A stretch of 53,210 nt of DNA from an uncultured Paludibacter sp. (GCA_937927845.1 CALFXE010000131.1:1-53210); one strand, 5' to 3'. Numbered from the stretch's first letter, positions 42,983-51,843 are shown. Program-made: numbers and translations. Notes: generated by a model from the letters alone, not told the origin.

Positions 42983-45304
42983 ATGATTATTCTTTCTTTT
43001 TTGCTTTCTATTATTCTTTCTGCCACTCCATTACAAGTTTATTCAAACGATAATGCTGAACATTCTCCATCACGTAGCATCAAAGCCGGAGCAAGTGTAA
43101 CCGGACATACAATCGATAAAAACACTCGTGAACATGTTGGTTTTCTTTCAGTTAGAGTGAAGGGTACAACTATCGGTACTGCTGTGGATGCTTCCGGACA
43201 TTTTGCGTTGAGAAACCTACCTGCTGAAGAGATGACAGTTGTTGTTTCAGGAGTAGGATATAAAACAGTGGAACAAAGTGTAGATTTGAAAAGAAATAAA
43301 TCGGCTGATTTAAGTTTTGAAATTGAGGAAGATGCTGTAATGCTCGATAATATTGTTGTTTCGGCAAATAGAAATGAAACTAAACGCAGAGAAACGGCAA
43401 ATGTAGTAAATGTGGTAACTACAAAGCTTTTTGAAAACACCAATTCTGTGTGTTTGGCTCAGGGACTTAATTTTCAACCCGGTTTGCGTGTTGAGAATAA
43501 TTGTCAGAATTGTGGATTTCAGCAAGTTAGAATTAATGGTTTAGAAGGACCTTACTCGCAAATATTAATTGATAGTCGACCGATATTTAGTGCTCTTGCA
43601 GGTGTTTATGGTATTGAGCAAATTCCGGTGAATATGATTGATAGAGTGGAGGTGGTTCGTGGTGGCGGTTCTGCTTTGTTTGGTTCAAATGCTGTTGCCG
43701 GCACTATCAATATAATTACTAAAGAACCATTGGGTAACAGTCTGACTGCCAGCAATACCACAATGTTGATTGGTGGGTCATCAGCAGATATCAGCACCAA
43801 TGTTAATGCAGCTCTTGTGTCTGACGATTACCGTTATGGTGTAAGTATTTACGGATCATCACGCCAGCGCGACTCTTGGGATGCTAATGGTGACGGTTTT
43901 TCTGAAATAGGTTTGATTAATGCGAAGAATATAGGATTAAAATCGTATTTCAAAACAAGCAAGCAAAGTAAGCTGACTTTTGAATATCACAATCTGAATG
44001 AATTTCGAAGAGGTGGTAATAATCTTAAACTACCTGCTCATCAGGCTGACGTAACTGAACAAACCGATCATAATATAAACACAGGTGGTATTAAATGGGA
44101 TTATTTCACGCCGGATTATAAACATAGATTAAATGTGTTTTCATCAGCACAGCATATAAATAGAACAAGTTATTATGGTGTAGGTCAAGATCCTAATGCT
44201 TATGGCTTTACAGATGATTTATCTTTTGTAGCCGGTGCCCAATATGCATATTCATTCGAAAAACTTCTGTTTATGCCTTCTGACATTACTATGGGTGCTG
44301 AGTTTAATTACAATAAGTTAGTCGACGAACAATTGGCATATGTACGACAAATAAATCAGGAAATGAATATTAATAGTTTGTTTTTGCAAAATGAATGGAA
44401 AAACAATAAGCTTAGTTTGCTGATGGGTGTTCGTTTTGATAAACACAATTTAATTAAAAATCCTATCTTCAGTCCGAGATTGAATGTGAGATACAATCCT
44501 GCCGAGTGGGTTAGTCTGCGTGCAAGTTATGCCGAAGGTTTCCGTGCGCCGCAAGCATTTGATGAGGATTTACATATTACTGCTGCCGGTGGTGTAATGC
44601 AGATAATAGTGCTTAGTCCTGATTTAAAGCCTGAACGCTCAAGAAGTTATAGTGTTTCAGCAGATTTCTACAATCAAATTGGTAAAGCACAGACTAATTT
44701 TCTGATAGAGGGTTTTTATACTCATATCGATGGAGTTTTCTTTCTGGAAGAGGCTGGTGCTGATGTTACAGGCAATTCTTTACTGATGAGAAAAAACGGT
44801 GCCGGTGCTATTGTCAAGGGTATCAATCTTGAAGGAAAGGTTGTGCCTACAAGAAGATTTACGCTCCAATTTGGATTTACTTTTCAAGAGAGTTTATATA
44901 CGGCACCCGAAAGTTGGAGTGAGAGTTCCACTATTGACCCACAGCGTGAAATGTTCCGTTCCCCTAATATATATGGCTATATGACTGCAAATTACACTTT
45001 CAACAAACATTTTACATTGGCTATGTCGAGGATTTATACGGGCAGTATGCTTGTTCAGCATTACGGAACAAATCCTGAATTAGATAAGGAAGTGCGCACA
45101 CCACATTTCTTCGATCTTGGGCTGAAAGCATCGTATAACTTTTATCTTGGACAGAGTACAGTATTGCAACTGAACTGTGGCGCCCAAAATATCTTCAATA
45201 GTTTTCAGAAAGACTTTGATACCGGTAAAGATCGTGATGCAGGTTATATGTACGGTCCTTCTTTGCCAAGATCTTTTTATGCAGGATTGAAATTAGATAT
45301 ATAA
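42983..45304 (+). CDS. TonB-dependent outer-membrane receptor
   Basis: A 773-residue receptor. A signal peptide (about 1-22) precedes a carboxypeptidase-regulatory-like domain (about 38-115: VTGHTIDKNTREHVGFLSVR), the plug (about 125-250: NVVTTKLFENTNSVCLAQGL, NCQNCGFQQVRINGLEGPYS, DRVEVVRGGGSALFGSNAVA) and a 22-strand barrel with YAEGFRAP and SPDLKPERSRSYS motifs, ending in FYAGLKLDI. It imports a substrate such as heme, a metal complex or a vitamin with TonB energy. No SusD partner is present, which argues against glycan import. The NCQNCG pair in the plug could bind a metal. It converges on hisC with an 11-bp gap. Confidence 0.9.
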   Translation: MIILSFLLSIILSATPLQVYSNDNAEHSPSRSIKAGASVTGHTIDKNTREHVGFLSVRVKGTTIGTAVDASGHFALRNLPAEEMTVVVSGVGYKTVEQSVDLKRNKSADLSFEIEEDAVMLDNIVVSANRNETKRRETANVVNVVTTKLFENTNSVCLAQGLNFQPGLRVENNCQNCGFQQVRINGLEGPYSQILIDSRPIFSALAGVYGIEQIPVNMIDRVEVVRGGGSALFGSNAVAGTINIITKEPLGNSLTASNTTMLIGGSSADISTNVNAALVSDDYRYGVSIYGSSRQRDSWDANGDGFSEIGLINAKNIGLKSYFKTSKQSKLTFEYHNLNEFRRGGNNLKLPAHQADVTEQTDHNINTGGIKWDYFTPDYKHRLNVFSSAQHINRTSYYGVGQDPNAYGFTDDLSFVAGAQYAYSFEKLLFMPSDITMGAEFNYNKLVDEQLAYVRQINQEMNINSLFLQNEWKNNKLSLLMGVRFDKHNLIKNPIFSPRLNVRYNPAEWVSLRASYAEGFRAPQAFDEDLHITAAGGVMQIIVLSPDLKPERSRSYSVSADFYNQIGKAQTNFLIEGFYTHIDGVFFLEEAGADVTGNSLLMRKNGAGAIVKGINLEGKVVPTRRFTLQFGFTFQESLYTAPESWSESSTIDPQREMFRSPNIYGYMTANYTFNKHFTLAMSRIYTGSMLVQHYGTNPELDKEVRTPHFFDLGLKASYNFYLGQSTVLQLNCGAQNIFNSFQKDFDTGKDRDAGYMYGPSLPRSFYAGLKLDI

Positions 45305-45315
45305 GCCATCCGACT

Positions 45316-46350
45316 TCAAAACTGTTTCAAATGTTCTATCAGAGTGTCGTTTTCCTCCCTTGTTCCGACAGTGATTCTGATACAGCCATAGCATAAAGAG
45401 ACTGAGTTGCGATTTCTTACAATAATACTCTGACTTACAAGATATTGGTATAAGGCATTAGCATCTTCTACTCTTACTAAGACAAAGTTTGCATCTGTAG
45501 GATAGATATGTTTGATAATCTTCAGTTCTCTTAATTTATCAATTAAATAAACCCTTTCAGATAATAGAGTCTTTATCCATTCGTCAACTTGATTTTTATT
45601 GTGCAAAGCAGCTAAAGCCTGTTTTTGAGTAAGTATGTTTACGTTGTAAGGATATTTTATCTTATTGAGTAGAAGTATTATATCAGTTGAGGCAAACGCC
45701 ATCCCAAGTCTTATGGCAGCACTTCCCCATGCTTTCGAAAAAGTTTGCAATATTACTAAATTAGGAAATTCAGCCATGTTTTTAGTCAAACTTTCTTCAG
45801 ATGAGAAATCAATATATGCCTCGTCGAGAACCACAATCCCTTTAAAAGTAGTGATAAGTTTGATTACCTCGTTTCTATCTAAGCGGTTACCTGTAGGATT
45901 GTTGGGAGAACATAGCCACATGATTTTAGTATTTTCGTCTGAAGCAGCAAGCATCTCATCAGCAGAGAAATTAAAATCATCATGTAATAAAACCTTGCGA
46001 TATTCAATATCGTTGATATTTGCGCTGACTTTATACATGCCGTAAGTAGGCTCTATCGCCACTACATTATCGACTCTTGGTTCACAAAACACTCTGTAAA
46101 GCAAATCAATAGGTTCATCACTGCCATTACCCAAAAAGATATTTTCAGCATTAACGCCTTTTACTTTAGATATTGCATTTTTTACCTCCCATTGTAGAGG
46201 ATCGGGATATCTGTTATATGGCGCATTATAAGGATTTTCATTCGCATCCAAGTAAACAGATGCCTCACCCTTAAACTCGTCCCTTGCACAAGAATACGGC
46301 TGCAAACTTGCAATATTTTTCCTAACTAAATCAAATATATTCATATTCAC
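45316..46350 (-). CDS. hisC: Histidinol-phosphate aminotransferase
   Basis: A 344-residue class I/II aminotransferase: YLDANENPYNAPYNRYPDP at the N-terminus, the substrate loop IFLGNGSDEPIDLLYRVF, CSPNNPTGNRLDR, LDEAYIDFS and the PLP-lysine segment LQTFSKAWGSAAIRLGMAFA. It makes L-histidinol phosphate from imidazole-acetol phosphate. It is the last gene of a HAD-hisD-hisC group, 69 bp after hisD, with a 7-bp tandem array between. Confidence 0.96.
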   Translation of the reverse strand: MNMNIFDLVRKNIASLQPYSCARDEFKGEASVYLDANENPYNAPYNRYPDPLQWEVKNAISKVKGVNAENIFLGNGSDEPIDLLYRVFCEPRVDNVVAIEPTYGMYKVSANINDIEYRKVLLHDDFNFSADEMLAASDENTKIMWLCSPNNPTGNRLDRNEVIKLITTFKGIVVLDEAYIDFSSEESLTKNMAEFPNLVILQTFSKAWGSAAIRLGMAFASTDIILLLNKIKYPYNVNILTQKQALAALHNKNQVDEWIKTLLSERVYLIDKLRELKIIKHIYPTDANFVLVRVEDANALYQYLVSQSIIVRNRNSVSLCYGCIRITVGTREENDTLIEHLKQF

Positions 46351-46373
46351 TCTTAATTCTTAACTATTCACTA

Positions 46374-46429
46374 ATCACCAATCACCAATCACCAATCACC
46401 AATCACCAATCACCAATCACTAATCACCA
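46374..46429. repeat. Period-7 tandem array overlapping the 3' end of hisD
   Basis: Eight consecutive ATCACCA units, one of them ATCACTA (46416-46422). The unit at 46423-46429 lies inside the hisD gene (its last codons IGD read through it) and the variant unit contains the hisD stop codon. There are no spacers between units. The array fills most of the hisD-hisC gap. Confidence 0.95.
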
Positions 46430-47697
46430 ATCCTCACTTTCACCGCATTACTATGAGCTTGCAGTTCCTCATTTTCCGCCATCAGTATTATAGCATTACT
46501 TAAATTTGTCAAACCTTCTTTTGTTATTTCTTGAAATGTAATTTTCCTCATAAAGCTATCCAAATTCACTCCGCTATATGCTTTTGCATAGCCATTTGTA
46601 GGTAGCGTATGATTTGTACCTGAAGCATAATCTCCTGCACTTTCGGGCGTATAATTACCAAGAAAAACCGAACCTGCATTAACAATACTGTTTGCGATAT
46701 CTGTATAAGACTCTGTTGATATTATCAAGTGCTCCGGTGCATACTCATTAGTCATTTCAACAGCTTCTGCCATTGTCTCGACTAATATTAATTTGCTGTT
46801 ATCCAACGCTTTCTTTGCTAAATCTTTACGAGGAAGTTGCTCAAGTTGTTTATCAATTTCAACTTTCACTTGCTCGATAAGAGTCTCACTCGTTGTAATT
46901 AATATCGATTGACTGTCGACTCCATGTTCAGCTTGTGATAATAAATCTGCTGCAACGAAGGCAGGATTGGCGGTTTCGTCGGCAAGTACTTCCACTTCAG
47001 ACGGACCGGCAGGCATATCGATTGCCACATCTTTCAGTGATACCAATTGTTTAGCAGCGGTAACATATTGATTTCCCGGACCAAAAATCTTATACACCTT
47101 AGGAACAGACTCAGTACCATAAGCCATAGCTGCAATTGCCTGTGTACCACCGATTTTTAAGATTTTGTGTACACCTGATATTTTTGCTGCATATAAAACC
47201 GCAGGATGTATATTACCATTTTTGTCGGGTGGAGAGCATAATAATATTTCTTTACAACCGGCAATTTGTGCAGGAATAGCCAGCATCAAAACCGTTGAAA
47301 ATAAAGGAGCAGTACCTCCGGGTATATACAAGCCAACCTTCTCAATACCAACTGCTTTCTGCCAGCAAAACACACCAGATGTAGTCTGAATCTTCTTCAA
47401 TTCAGGCATCTGTGCCGAATGAAATTTATGAATATTGTTTTTTGCTATCTCGATTGCCTGTTTGAGTTGTGCTGAAACTATCTTTTCAGCTTCGTCAATT
47501 TCAGATTGAGTAACTTCAAAAGAACTTAATTCGACACCATCAAATTTTTTAGTGTATTGTCTGACAGCATCATCACCATTGAGTCGAATATCATCTATAA
47601 CTTTCCTTACTGTATCAAACAAACTCGAACTGTCCATTATTGGTCGCGACAGTATTTGTTGCCATACATCTCTATTTGGATATTTTATTATTTGCAT
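46420..47697 (-). CDS. hisD: Histidinol dehydrogenase
   Basis: A 425-residue zinc enzyme: GIEKVGLYIPGGTAPLFSTV, KIFGPGNQYVTAAKQLVSLK, IDMPAGPSEVEVLADETANP, the zinc-site SQAEHGVDSQSI, EYAPEHLI and SAGDYASGTNHTLPTNGYAK. It oxidises histidinol to histidine in two steps. It starts 4 bp after the stop of the HAD phosphatase gene, so they are probably translated together. The normal hisG is not upstream. The last three codons (IGD) coincide with one unit of the tandem array. Confidence 0.97.
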   Translation of the reverse strand: MQIIKYPNRDVWQQILSRPIMDSSSLFDTVRKVIDDIRLNGDDAVRQYTKKFDGVELSSFEVTQSEIDEAEKIVSAQLKQAIEIAKNNIHKFHSAQMPELKKIQTTSGVFCWQKAVGIEKVGLYIPGGTAPLFSTVLMLAIPAQIAGCKEILLCSPPDKNGNIHPAVLYAAKISGVHKILKIGGTQAIAAMAYGTESVPKVYKIFGPGNQYVTAAKQLVSLKDVAIDMPAGPSEVEVLADETANPAFVAADLLSQAEHGVDSQSILITTSETLIEQVKVEIDKQLEQLPRKDLAKKALDNSKLILVETMAEAVEMTNEYAPEHLIISTESYTDIANSIVNAGSVFLGNYTPESAGDYASGTNHTLPTNGYAKAYSGVNLDSFMRKITFQEITKEGLTNLSNAIILMAENEELQAHSNAVKVRIGD

Positions 47698-47701
47698 TCT
47701 G

Positions 47702-48448
47702 TTAAGCGTTTATGGGAGCAAGATTTACTTGATAGAAATCATCCCAATTTTTGTATAACTCTTTCATTCCGCCCGGAAAAACTATATCAGCCCCACTTGT
47801 ATAAAGCAAATCCGGATCAAGTGGTCCTGAATTAATACCTATTGTAAATAAACCTGCGGAAGTTGACGATTCAACCCCAAGCGGAGCATTTTCTATAACT
47901 ACAACTTCCCAAGGATTTAATCCCGATTTTGCTAAAGCTTTCAAGTACGGTTCAGGAGAAGGTTTTCCGTTTTTCACATCAAAAGCAGTCACCATTTTCT
48001 CTTTAACAAAAGTATTTGGAAAATAATCCTCTAAACTTTCCAAGAGAGTAAGCTGCCCCGAACCGGTAACCAAATAAATCTCTAATCCTTGTTTTTTAAC
48101 TTTATTGAGTAAATCATTTGAATAAGGCATTGCATGTATCTCTCCTAAATCTTCAAGATGATTTGTTTTTATCTGATAAATATTTTCCTGTTCATCTAAA
48201 GTTGCTACCCTTCCAAAAGTTCTGAGATAAGCATTATTGATTGTGTCGTGTCCAACTCGTCCCTCGTTCATGTATGCTTCCTCCATTGTGAAAGGAATAT
48301 TTAAACCATTCATTGTCTTAACCCATGCTATAGAATGAAAATCCATTGAGTCGAGCAGAACACCATCCATATCAAAAAACACCGCTTTTAGCTGAAACTC
48401 AGGATATTTATTTTTTGTAATAAAATTTTTAATTGCTGATAAATACAT
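47702..48448 (-). CDS. HAD-IA family phosphatase in a his operon
   Basis: A 248-residue haloacid-dehalogenase hydrolase of the beta-phosphoglucomutase/CbbY-like subfamily. Motif I is VFFDMDGVLLDSMDFHSIAW (nucleophile Asp and acid Asp), motif II VTGSGQ, motif III the Lys in KNGKPSPEPYLKAL, motif IV VVVIENAPLGVESSTSAGL. The cap lies between motif I and II. It is not homologous to the HisB N-terminal phosphatase type. It is 4 bp upstream of hisD in a HAD-hisD-hisC order, so histidinol-phosphate phosphatase is a reasonable hypothesis; a sugar phosphatase is the alternative. Confidence 0.85.
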   Translation of the reverse strand: MYLSAIKNFITKNKYPEFQLKAVFFDMDGVLLDSMDFHSIAWVKTMNGLNIPFTMEEAYMNEGRVGHDTINNAYLRTFGRVATLDEQENIYQIKTNHLEDLGEIHAMPYSNDLLNKVKKQGLEIYLVTGSGQLTLLESLEDYFPNTFVKEKMVTAFDVKNGKPSPEPYLKALAKSGLNPWEVVVIENAPLGVESSTSAGLFTIGINSGPLDPDLLYTSGADIVFPGGMKELYKNWDDFYQVNLAPINA

Positions 48449-48507
48449 ATGAATTTTTAATTTTGTGCAAATTTACATGAAATTATTCGAATTTCTAAAA
48501 ATCTTTG

Positions 48508-48515
48508 TACTTTTG
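48508..48515 (+). promoter_or_regulatory. -7 box for tRNA-Pro
   Basis: TACTTTTG matches TAnnTTTG, 20 bp before the mature 5' end of the tRNA. Confidence 0.6.
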
Positions 48516-48534
48516 CGTCTCTTAAAAATCTTAT

Positions 48535-48607
48535 CGGGGTGTGGCGCAGTCGGTAGCGCGCTACGTTCGGGACGTAGAGGTCGCAGGTTCGAGTCTTGTC
48601 ACCCCGA
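48535..48607 (+). tRNA. tRNA-Pro (anticodon CGG)
   Basis: Acceptor stem CGGGGTG (48535-48541) pairs with CACCCCG (48600-48606), discriminator A. The D-arm is GCGCAGTCGGTAGCGC, the anticodon arm CTACG-TTCGGGA-CGTAG giving anticodon CGG, and the T-arm GCAGGTTCGAGTCTTGT. The 3' CCA is not encoded. It is similar to bacterial tRNA-Pro throughout. Confidence 0.95.
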
Positions 48608-48751
48608 CAAAGTGAGGAGGCTGTGGTGTGAGAGGTTTTTATTGGTAGTTAGTGCTGGTGTAGGAGTTTATTCAATGATGGTTGAATGGCTATTTATATC
48701 TTATCATGACATTCACTATTACGCTGTCCATCGTGTTATATATATTTTTTA

Positions 48752-49036
48752 TTAAGTAGTTATTGGATTGATTTGTATTTGGCTACCAATAGCTCTTAAT
48801 ACTTTCATTATTGTATCAAATTGTGGTTTTGATCCCTCTGATAATGCTTTATATAAACTTGGTCTGCTTAATCCTGTCTCCTGTGCAATTTTTGTCATTC
48901 CAATTGATTTTGCAATATGTCCAATTGCCGAAATCACATCTGAATCATCTCCTTCTGATAATACAGTATTAAGATATTCTGCAATCATCTCATTATCATC
49001 TAAGTAATCTGATATATTAAATCTTGAAGTTTCCAT
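48752..49036 (-). CDS. Antitoxin of HI1420 / HigA-like addiction-module family
   Basis: A 94-residue antidote protein. Residues about 9-30 (YLDDNEMIAEYLNTVLSEGD) are the region that typically contacts the toxin, and residues about 45-85 are the XRE-type helix-turn-helix (IGMTKIAQETGLSRPSLYKA, then GSKPQFDTIMKVLRAIG). It is encoded 4 bp after the toxin gene, giving the toxin-first order usual for this family. It should neutralise the RelE-like toxin and repress the operon. The pair lies beside the tRNA-Pro gene. Confidence 0.88.
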   Translation of the reverse strand: METSRFNISDYLDDNEMIAEYLNTVLSEGDDSDVISAIGHIAKSIGMTKIAQETGLSRPSLYKALSEGSKPQFDTIMKVLRAIGSQIQINPITT

Positions 49037-49040
49037 TTTA

Positions 49041-49340
49041 CTATTTTTTTATTCTGTTCAATATCTCTTTTGCTTTTTCAATATCTTTTTGCTGAGTTGA
49101 TTTGTCTCCTCCAATGAGAAGGAGAATAATCTTCCCATCTGCCTCCTTAAAATAAACTCTATAACCCTTGGCAAAATTAATTTTTAGTTCCCGAATTCCA
49201 TTGCCAACCGGTTCACACTCTCCAAAATGTTCGTCATCTTCGATCTTTTGAAGCCTAAACAGTATTTTGGCTTTAGCTCTTAAATCTTTTAGTTTTCTTA
49301 GCCATTTGTCAAATTCGACAGTTTTTTCAAGTATGTACAT
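49041..49340 (-). CDS. RelE/ParE-superfamily toxin, HI1419 type
   Basis: A 99-residue protein: EFDKWLRKLKDLRAKAKIL, GECEPVGNGIRELKINFAKG, YRVYFKEADGKIILLLIGGD and STQQKDIEKAKEIL. These are the strands and the C-terminal helix of the HI1419/Gp49-like toxin family, including the KSTQQxDIxKA motif. It is probably a ribosome-dependent mRNase or a gyrase inhibitor of the RelE/ParE fold; the target is not deducible. Upstream, 49341-49623 is a 283-base AT-rich gap in which I see no gene. Confidence 0.9.
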   Translation of the reverse strand: MYILEKTVEFDKWLRKLKDLRAKAKILFRLQKIEDDEHFGECEPVGNGIRELKINFAKGYRVYFKEADGKIILLLIGGDKSTQQKDIEKAKEILNRIKK

Positions 49341-49623
49341 TTAGTTTATATGTGTATTCATTCGGATACAAATGTATGAAATATTTTTAAATTGCAAAAG
49401 ATTTTATTTTTATTTTTTCTTAAAGGCGCCATAACGATTTCAGTTTTTCCTTTTTTAAAATGTTTTCATTTAGTGTTGATTTTCCACTATCAGAATAATC
49501 ATACAATACAATCTGAATACCAGATGTATGAACGAGTTTTTCAAAATAGATACGTAAATTTCTATATGAAAAGAAAAATAATATTAGAATAAATGCGATT
49601 AAAGATCAAGATAATTTCACAAA

Positions 49624-50160
49624 TCACTTCTTTTCAAAAAAACTAAAATTTACATTGCCATATTTCCTGTGAAATGAAAAGTTGGGATGAGTGTCAAATT
49701 GTTGCTTCCCTGAGTGTTCCAAAATAAATATACCATCATTTACTAATAAATCTCTTTCAAAAATCATTGATGGGATTAATTCAATACCATTTAATTCATA
49801 TGGAGGATCTGCGAATATAACATCGAATTTCATACGGCAAGATTCGATATATCTAAAAACATCAGTTTTATATGTATAGTGATTGTCGATGTGTAACTCC
49901 TTGCAAATCTTGTTTATATAGGCAATTTCTCTATCGCTCTTTTCAATTGCTATTACTTCTTTGCATCCTCTTGAGATAAATTCGAAACCTATACTGCCTG
50001 TTCCCGCAAATAAATTCAACACACTGATATCTTCAAAATCTATATTATTGTTAAGAAGATTGAACAACCCTTCTTTAGCAAAATCAGTTGTTGGTCGTGC
50101 CGTGATTTTCTTATCTTCCTGTATTCTTTTACCCTTAAACTTTCCGCTGATAATTCTCAT
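49624..50160 (-). CDS. rsmD: 16S rRNA (guanine966-N2)-methyltransferase
   Basis: A 178-residue RsmD. The start is MRIISGKFKGKRIQEDKKIT, then ARPTTDFAKEGLFNLL, the SAM-binding LNLFAGTGSIGFEFISRG (residues about 49-66) and the catalytic DPPY at 118-121. It methylates G966 of 16S rRNA in the 30S subunit. It begins 8 bp after the DUF3822 gene and is the last gene of a three-gene operon. Confidence 0.95.
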   Translation of the reverse strand: MRIISGKFKGKRIQEDKKITARPTTDFAKEGLFNLLNNNIDFEDISVLNLFAGTGSIGFEFISRGCKEVIAIEKSDREIAYINKICKELHIDNHYTYKTDVFRYIESCRMKFDVIFADPPYELNGIELIPSMIFERDLLVNDGIFILEHSGKQQFDTHPNFSFHRKYGNVNFSFFEKK

Positions 50161-50168
50161 CTCTACTG

Positions 50169-50879
50169 TTATAAATTTGAAATGCTGATGTTTTTAATAT
50201 AATCTTTCAACATCGATTCCGGACTTAGAATCAACCCATAATGTTTTTTAATATCGAGCACTGTGTTTTCGTAATCTAAACTAAATAATTGAAACATTCT
50301 TAAAATATAGTATATAATATCTTCTTCAGTTTGATATGAAAATGAATTAGCAAGATGTATCTTGTTGCTTTTAAAAATAAGAATATCGAATTTTGATGGT
50401 CTTAAAATTAAAATAATTTTATCTTGATAGTTGAGCTGAACTTTCTCTAAATAAGAATGAAAAGAATGTAAAACAGATAATGATGGGAATTTATTTCGGA
50501 AAGATTGTATTATCTGAGTGTTAAAGGCAAATAATAGAACACAATTATATACATTATAAACGGTGTGAAATACTTCATCTTCTTTCGTAATATCAGGATG
50601 TTGTAGTTTTAATAATTCAAATTGTTTCTCAATATCAAAAAGCTTGATAGGAATTAAAGTATATAAATCGCTTTCGATTATTAAATCGACATTATTAATT
50701 GAAGATATGGTGAGTTGCTTAATAATTTGTTCTACTTGATTTATATCTGCAATATCTTGAATTGGTTTGTTTTCAGATGAAATAAGCTTCTTTGAATTAT
50801 CGTAAACAAAAAACGAAAATCCATCCGAGCGAACCCGGATGGATAAAGAGTATTCATTGTCAACAATGTTGTAACTCAT
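50169..50879 (-). CDS. DUF3822 family protein
   Basis: A 236-residue protein of the Bacteroidetes-specific DUF3822 family. It begins EYSLSIRVRSDGFSFFVYDN and contains ADINQVEQIIKQLT, a TLIPIKLFD segment and IILILRPSKFDILIFKSNK, a pattern reminiscent of actin-like (ASKHA) folds with two repeated beta-sheet subdomains. No catalytic residues are evident. It is almost always next to rsmD in this group (from memory), with a gap of 8 bp here. Function unknown. Confidence 0.85.
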   Translation of the reverse strand: MSYNIVDNEYSLSIRVRSDGFSFFVYDNSKKLISSENKPIQDIADINQVEQIIKQLTISSINNVDLIIESDLYTLIPIKLFDIEKQFELLKLQHPDITKEDEVFHTVYNVYNCVLLFAFNTQIIQSFRNKFPSLSVLHSFHSYLEKVQLNYQDKIILILRPSKFDILIFKSNKIHLANSFSYQTEEDIIYYILRMFQLFSLDYENTVLDIKKHYGLILSPESMLKDYIKNISISNL

Positions 50880-50903
50880 TGTGTATGAATTAATAAAAGA
50901 GTA

Positions 50904-51587
50904 TTATTCCCAATTGCCGGCAAAGTTATTAGGTTCTGTAACAGATCCTACCTTCAAGCCGACATATTTCTCTAACTTTTCCTGTAAATCAATTAAGTTT
51001 AATGTTTCCTGACGGTTAACATCCATCAAATACGCTCTGTAAGGTGCTTTTATTTCACATAGAGGAATTGGGATGTTGTTGGAACTAACATATTCATTAT
51101 TAATTGATACTTCAAACTCAACATTTTCTGAAAAAGGGATATATTTCAAATTGTCAATATCTTTAACGGTTAATTTATCATTGTATAACGCACTGATTAA
51201 AGATACCCTTGTTGTATCACGACGGAAATCTTGAAGATTATATTCTGCAATCTCACGTTTATTACCTTTACGTACTATCGCAGCAGCTTTTGCTTCTGTT
51301 AATCCTGCTTGAAGTTGAGCATCAGTTAAAATACCTTCCTTCAACACCATCTTCTTATTGCCTTCTTTTATAAAGGTAATCAACGAGTCAAGGCTTGCAG
51401 TATAGTAACCCTTTTGATCTTTGTGCTCAATTTCTGCAATTCTTAAATTTGTTAGATTTTGAATTACAAGTTTTTCTCTCTCTGCTCTTACTTTTTCAAA
51501 TTTAATAGGAGTAAGAATGCTCATGAAGCAAAGATAAGCTAATACTACAATAGCAATGTACAGTAGAATTTTGATTGTCGTTTTCAT
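50904..51587 (-). CDS. Conserved membrane-anchored protein upstream of DUF3822-rsmD
   Basis: A 227-residue protein with one N-terminal TM helix (residues about 5-25: IKILLYIAIVVLAYLCFMSI), a coiled-coil-like segment (about 30-55, EKVRAEREKLVIQNLTNLRI) and an extracytoplasmic region ending in VGSVTEPNNFAGNWE. I do not recognise a named family; similar genes precede DUF3822 in Bacteroidales. The layout (TM, helix, then a domain with IAEIEHKDQKGYYTASLDSL) resembles pilin-like or type II secretion-like small proteins, but that is only an impression. Confidence 0.75.
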   Translation of the reverse strand: MKTTIKILLYIAIVVLAYLCFMSILTPIKFEKVRAEREKLVIQNLTNLRIAEIEHKDQKGYYTASLDSLITFIKEGNKKMVLKEGILTDAQLQAGLTEAKAAAIVRKGNKREIAEYNLQDFRRDTTRVSLISALYNDKLTVKDIDNLKYIPFSENVEFEVSINNEYVSSNNIPIPLCEIKAPYRAYLMDVNRQETLNLIDLQEKLEKYVGLKVGSVTEPNNFAGNWE

Positions 51588-51771
51588 CTATTTGAGTTTA
51601 TTGGATTTAGCTGAATATTCTAATTTTTATATTTCAGTTTGCAAATTTAAAAAGAAAATTCAATCTTCCCAATTATATATCATGTTTTTTGTTAAATTAT
51701 TTTTAATGACTTGTGAGTTGAGTGCTTTTAATGCAAACCACAGATAGCAAATTTAAAATAATATAGGTTTC

Positions 51772-51804
51772 TTTTTGTCAACCCAACAGAAATTAGTAAA
51801 TTTG
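51772..51804 (+). promoter_or_regulatory. Promoter of gap
   Basis: TTTTTG (51772-51777) and TAAATTTG (51797-51804) with a 19-bp spacer fit the -33/-7 consensus well, 39 bp before the gap start codon. Confidence 0.75.
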
Positions 51805-51843
51805 CACCCGATTTAGTAAACTCAATTTTAAATACATAATAAA

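Noticed and set aside
46374..46429. CRISPR-like array
   Set aside because: Units are 7 bp and contiguous, without spacers or cas genes. The same holds for the arrays at 38521 and 700.
47702..48448. HisB phosphatase
   Set aside because: The motif pattern and cap are of the beta-phosphoglucomutase-like HAD group; no dehydratase domain follows.
48465..48755. 96-codon forward ORF
   Set aside because: It runs through the tRNA-Pro gene and has no protein-like features.
49392..49592. 66-codon forward ORF in the gap after the toxin gene
   Set aside because: Low-complexity hydrophobic and AT-rich; no recognisable family and no promoter or coupling to a neighbour.
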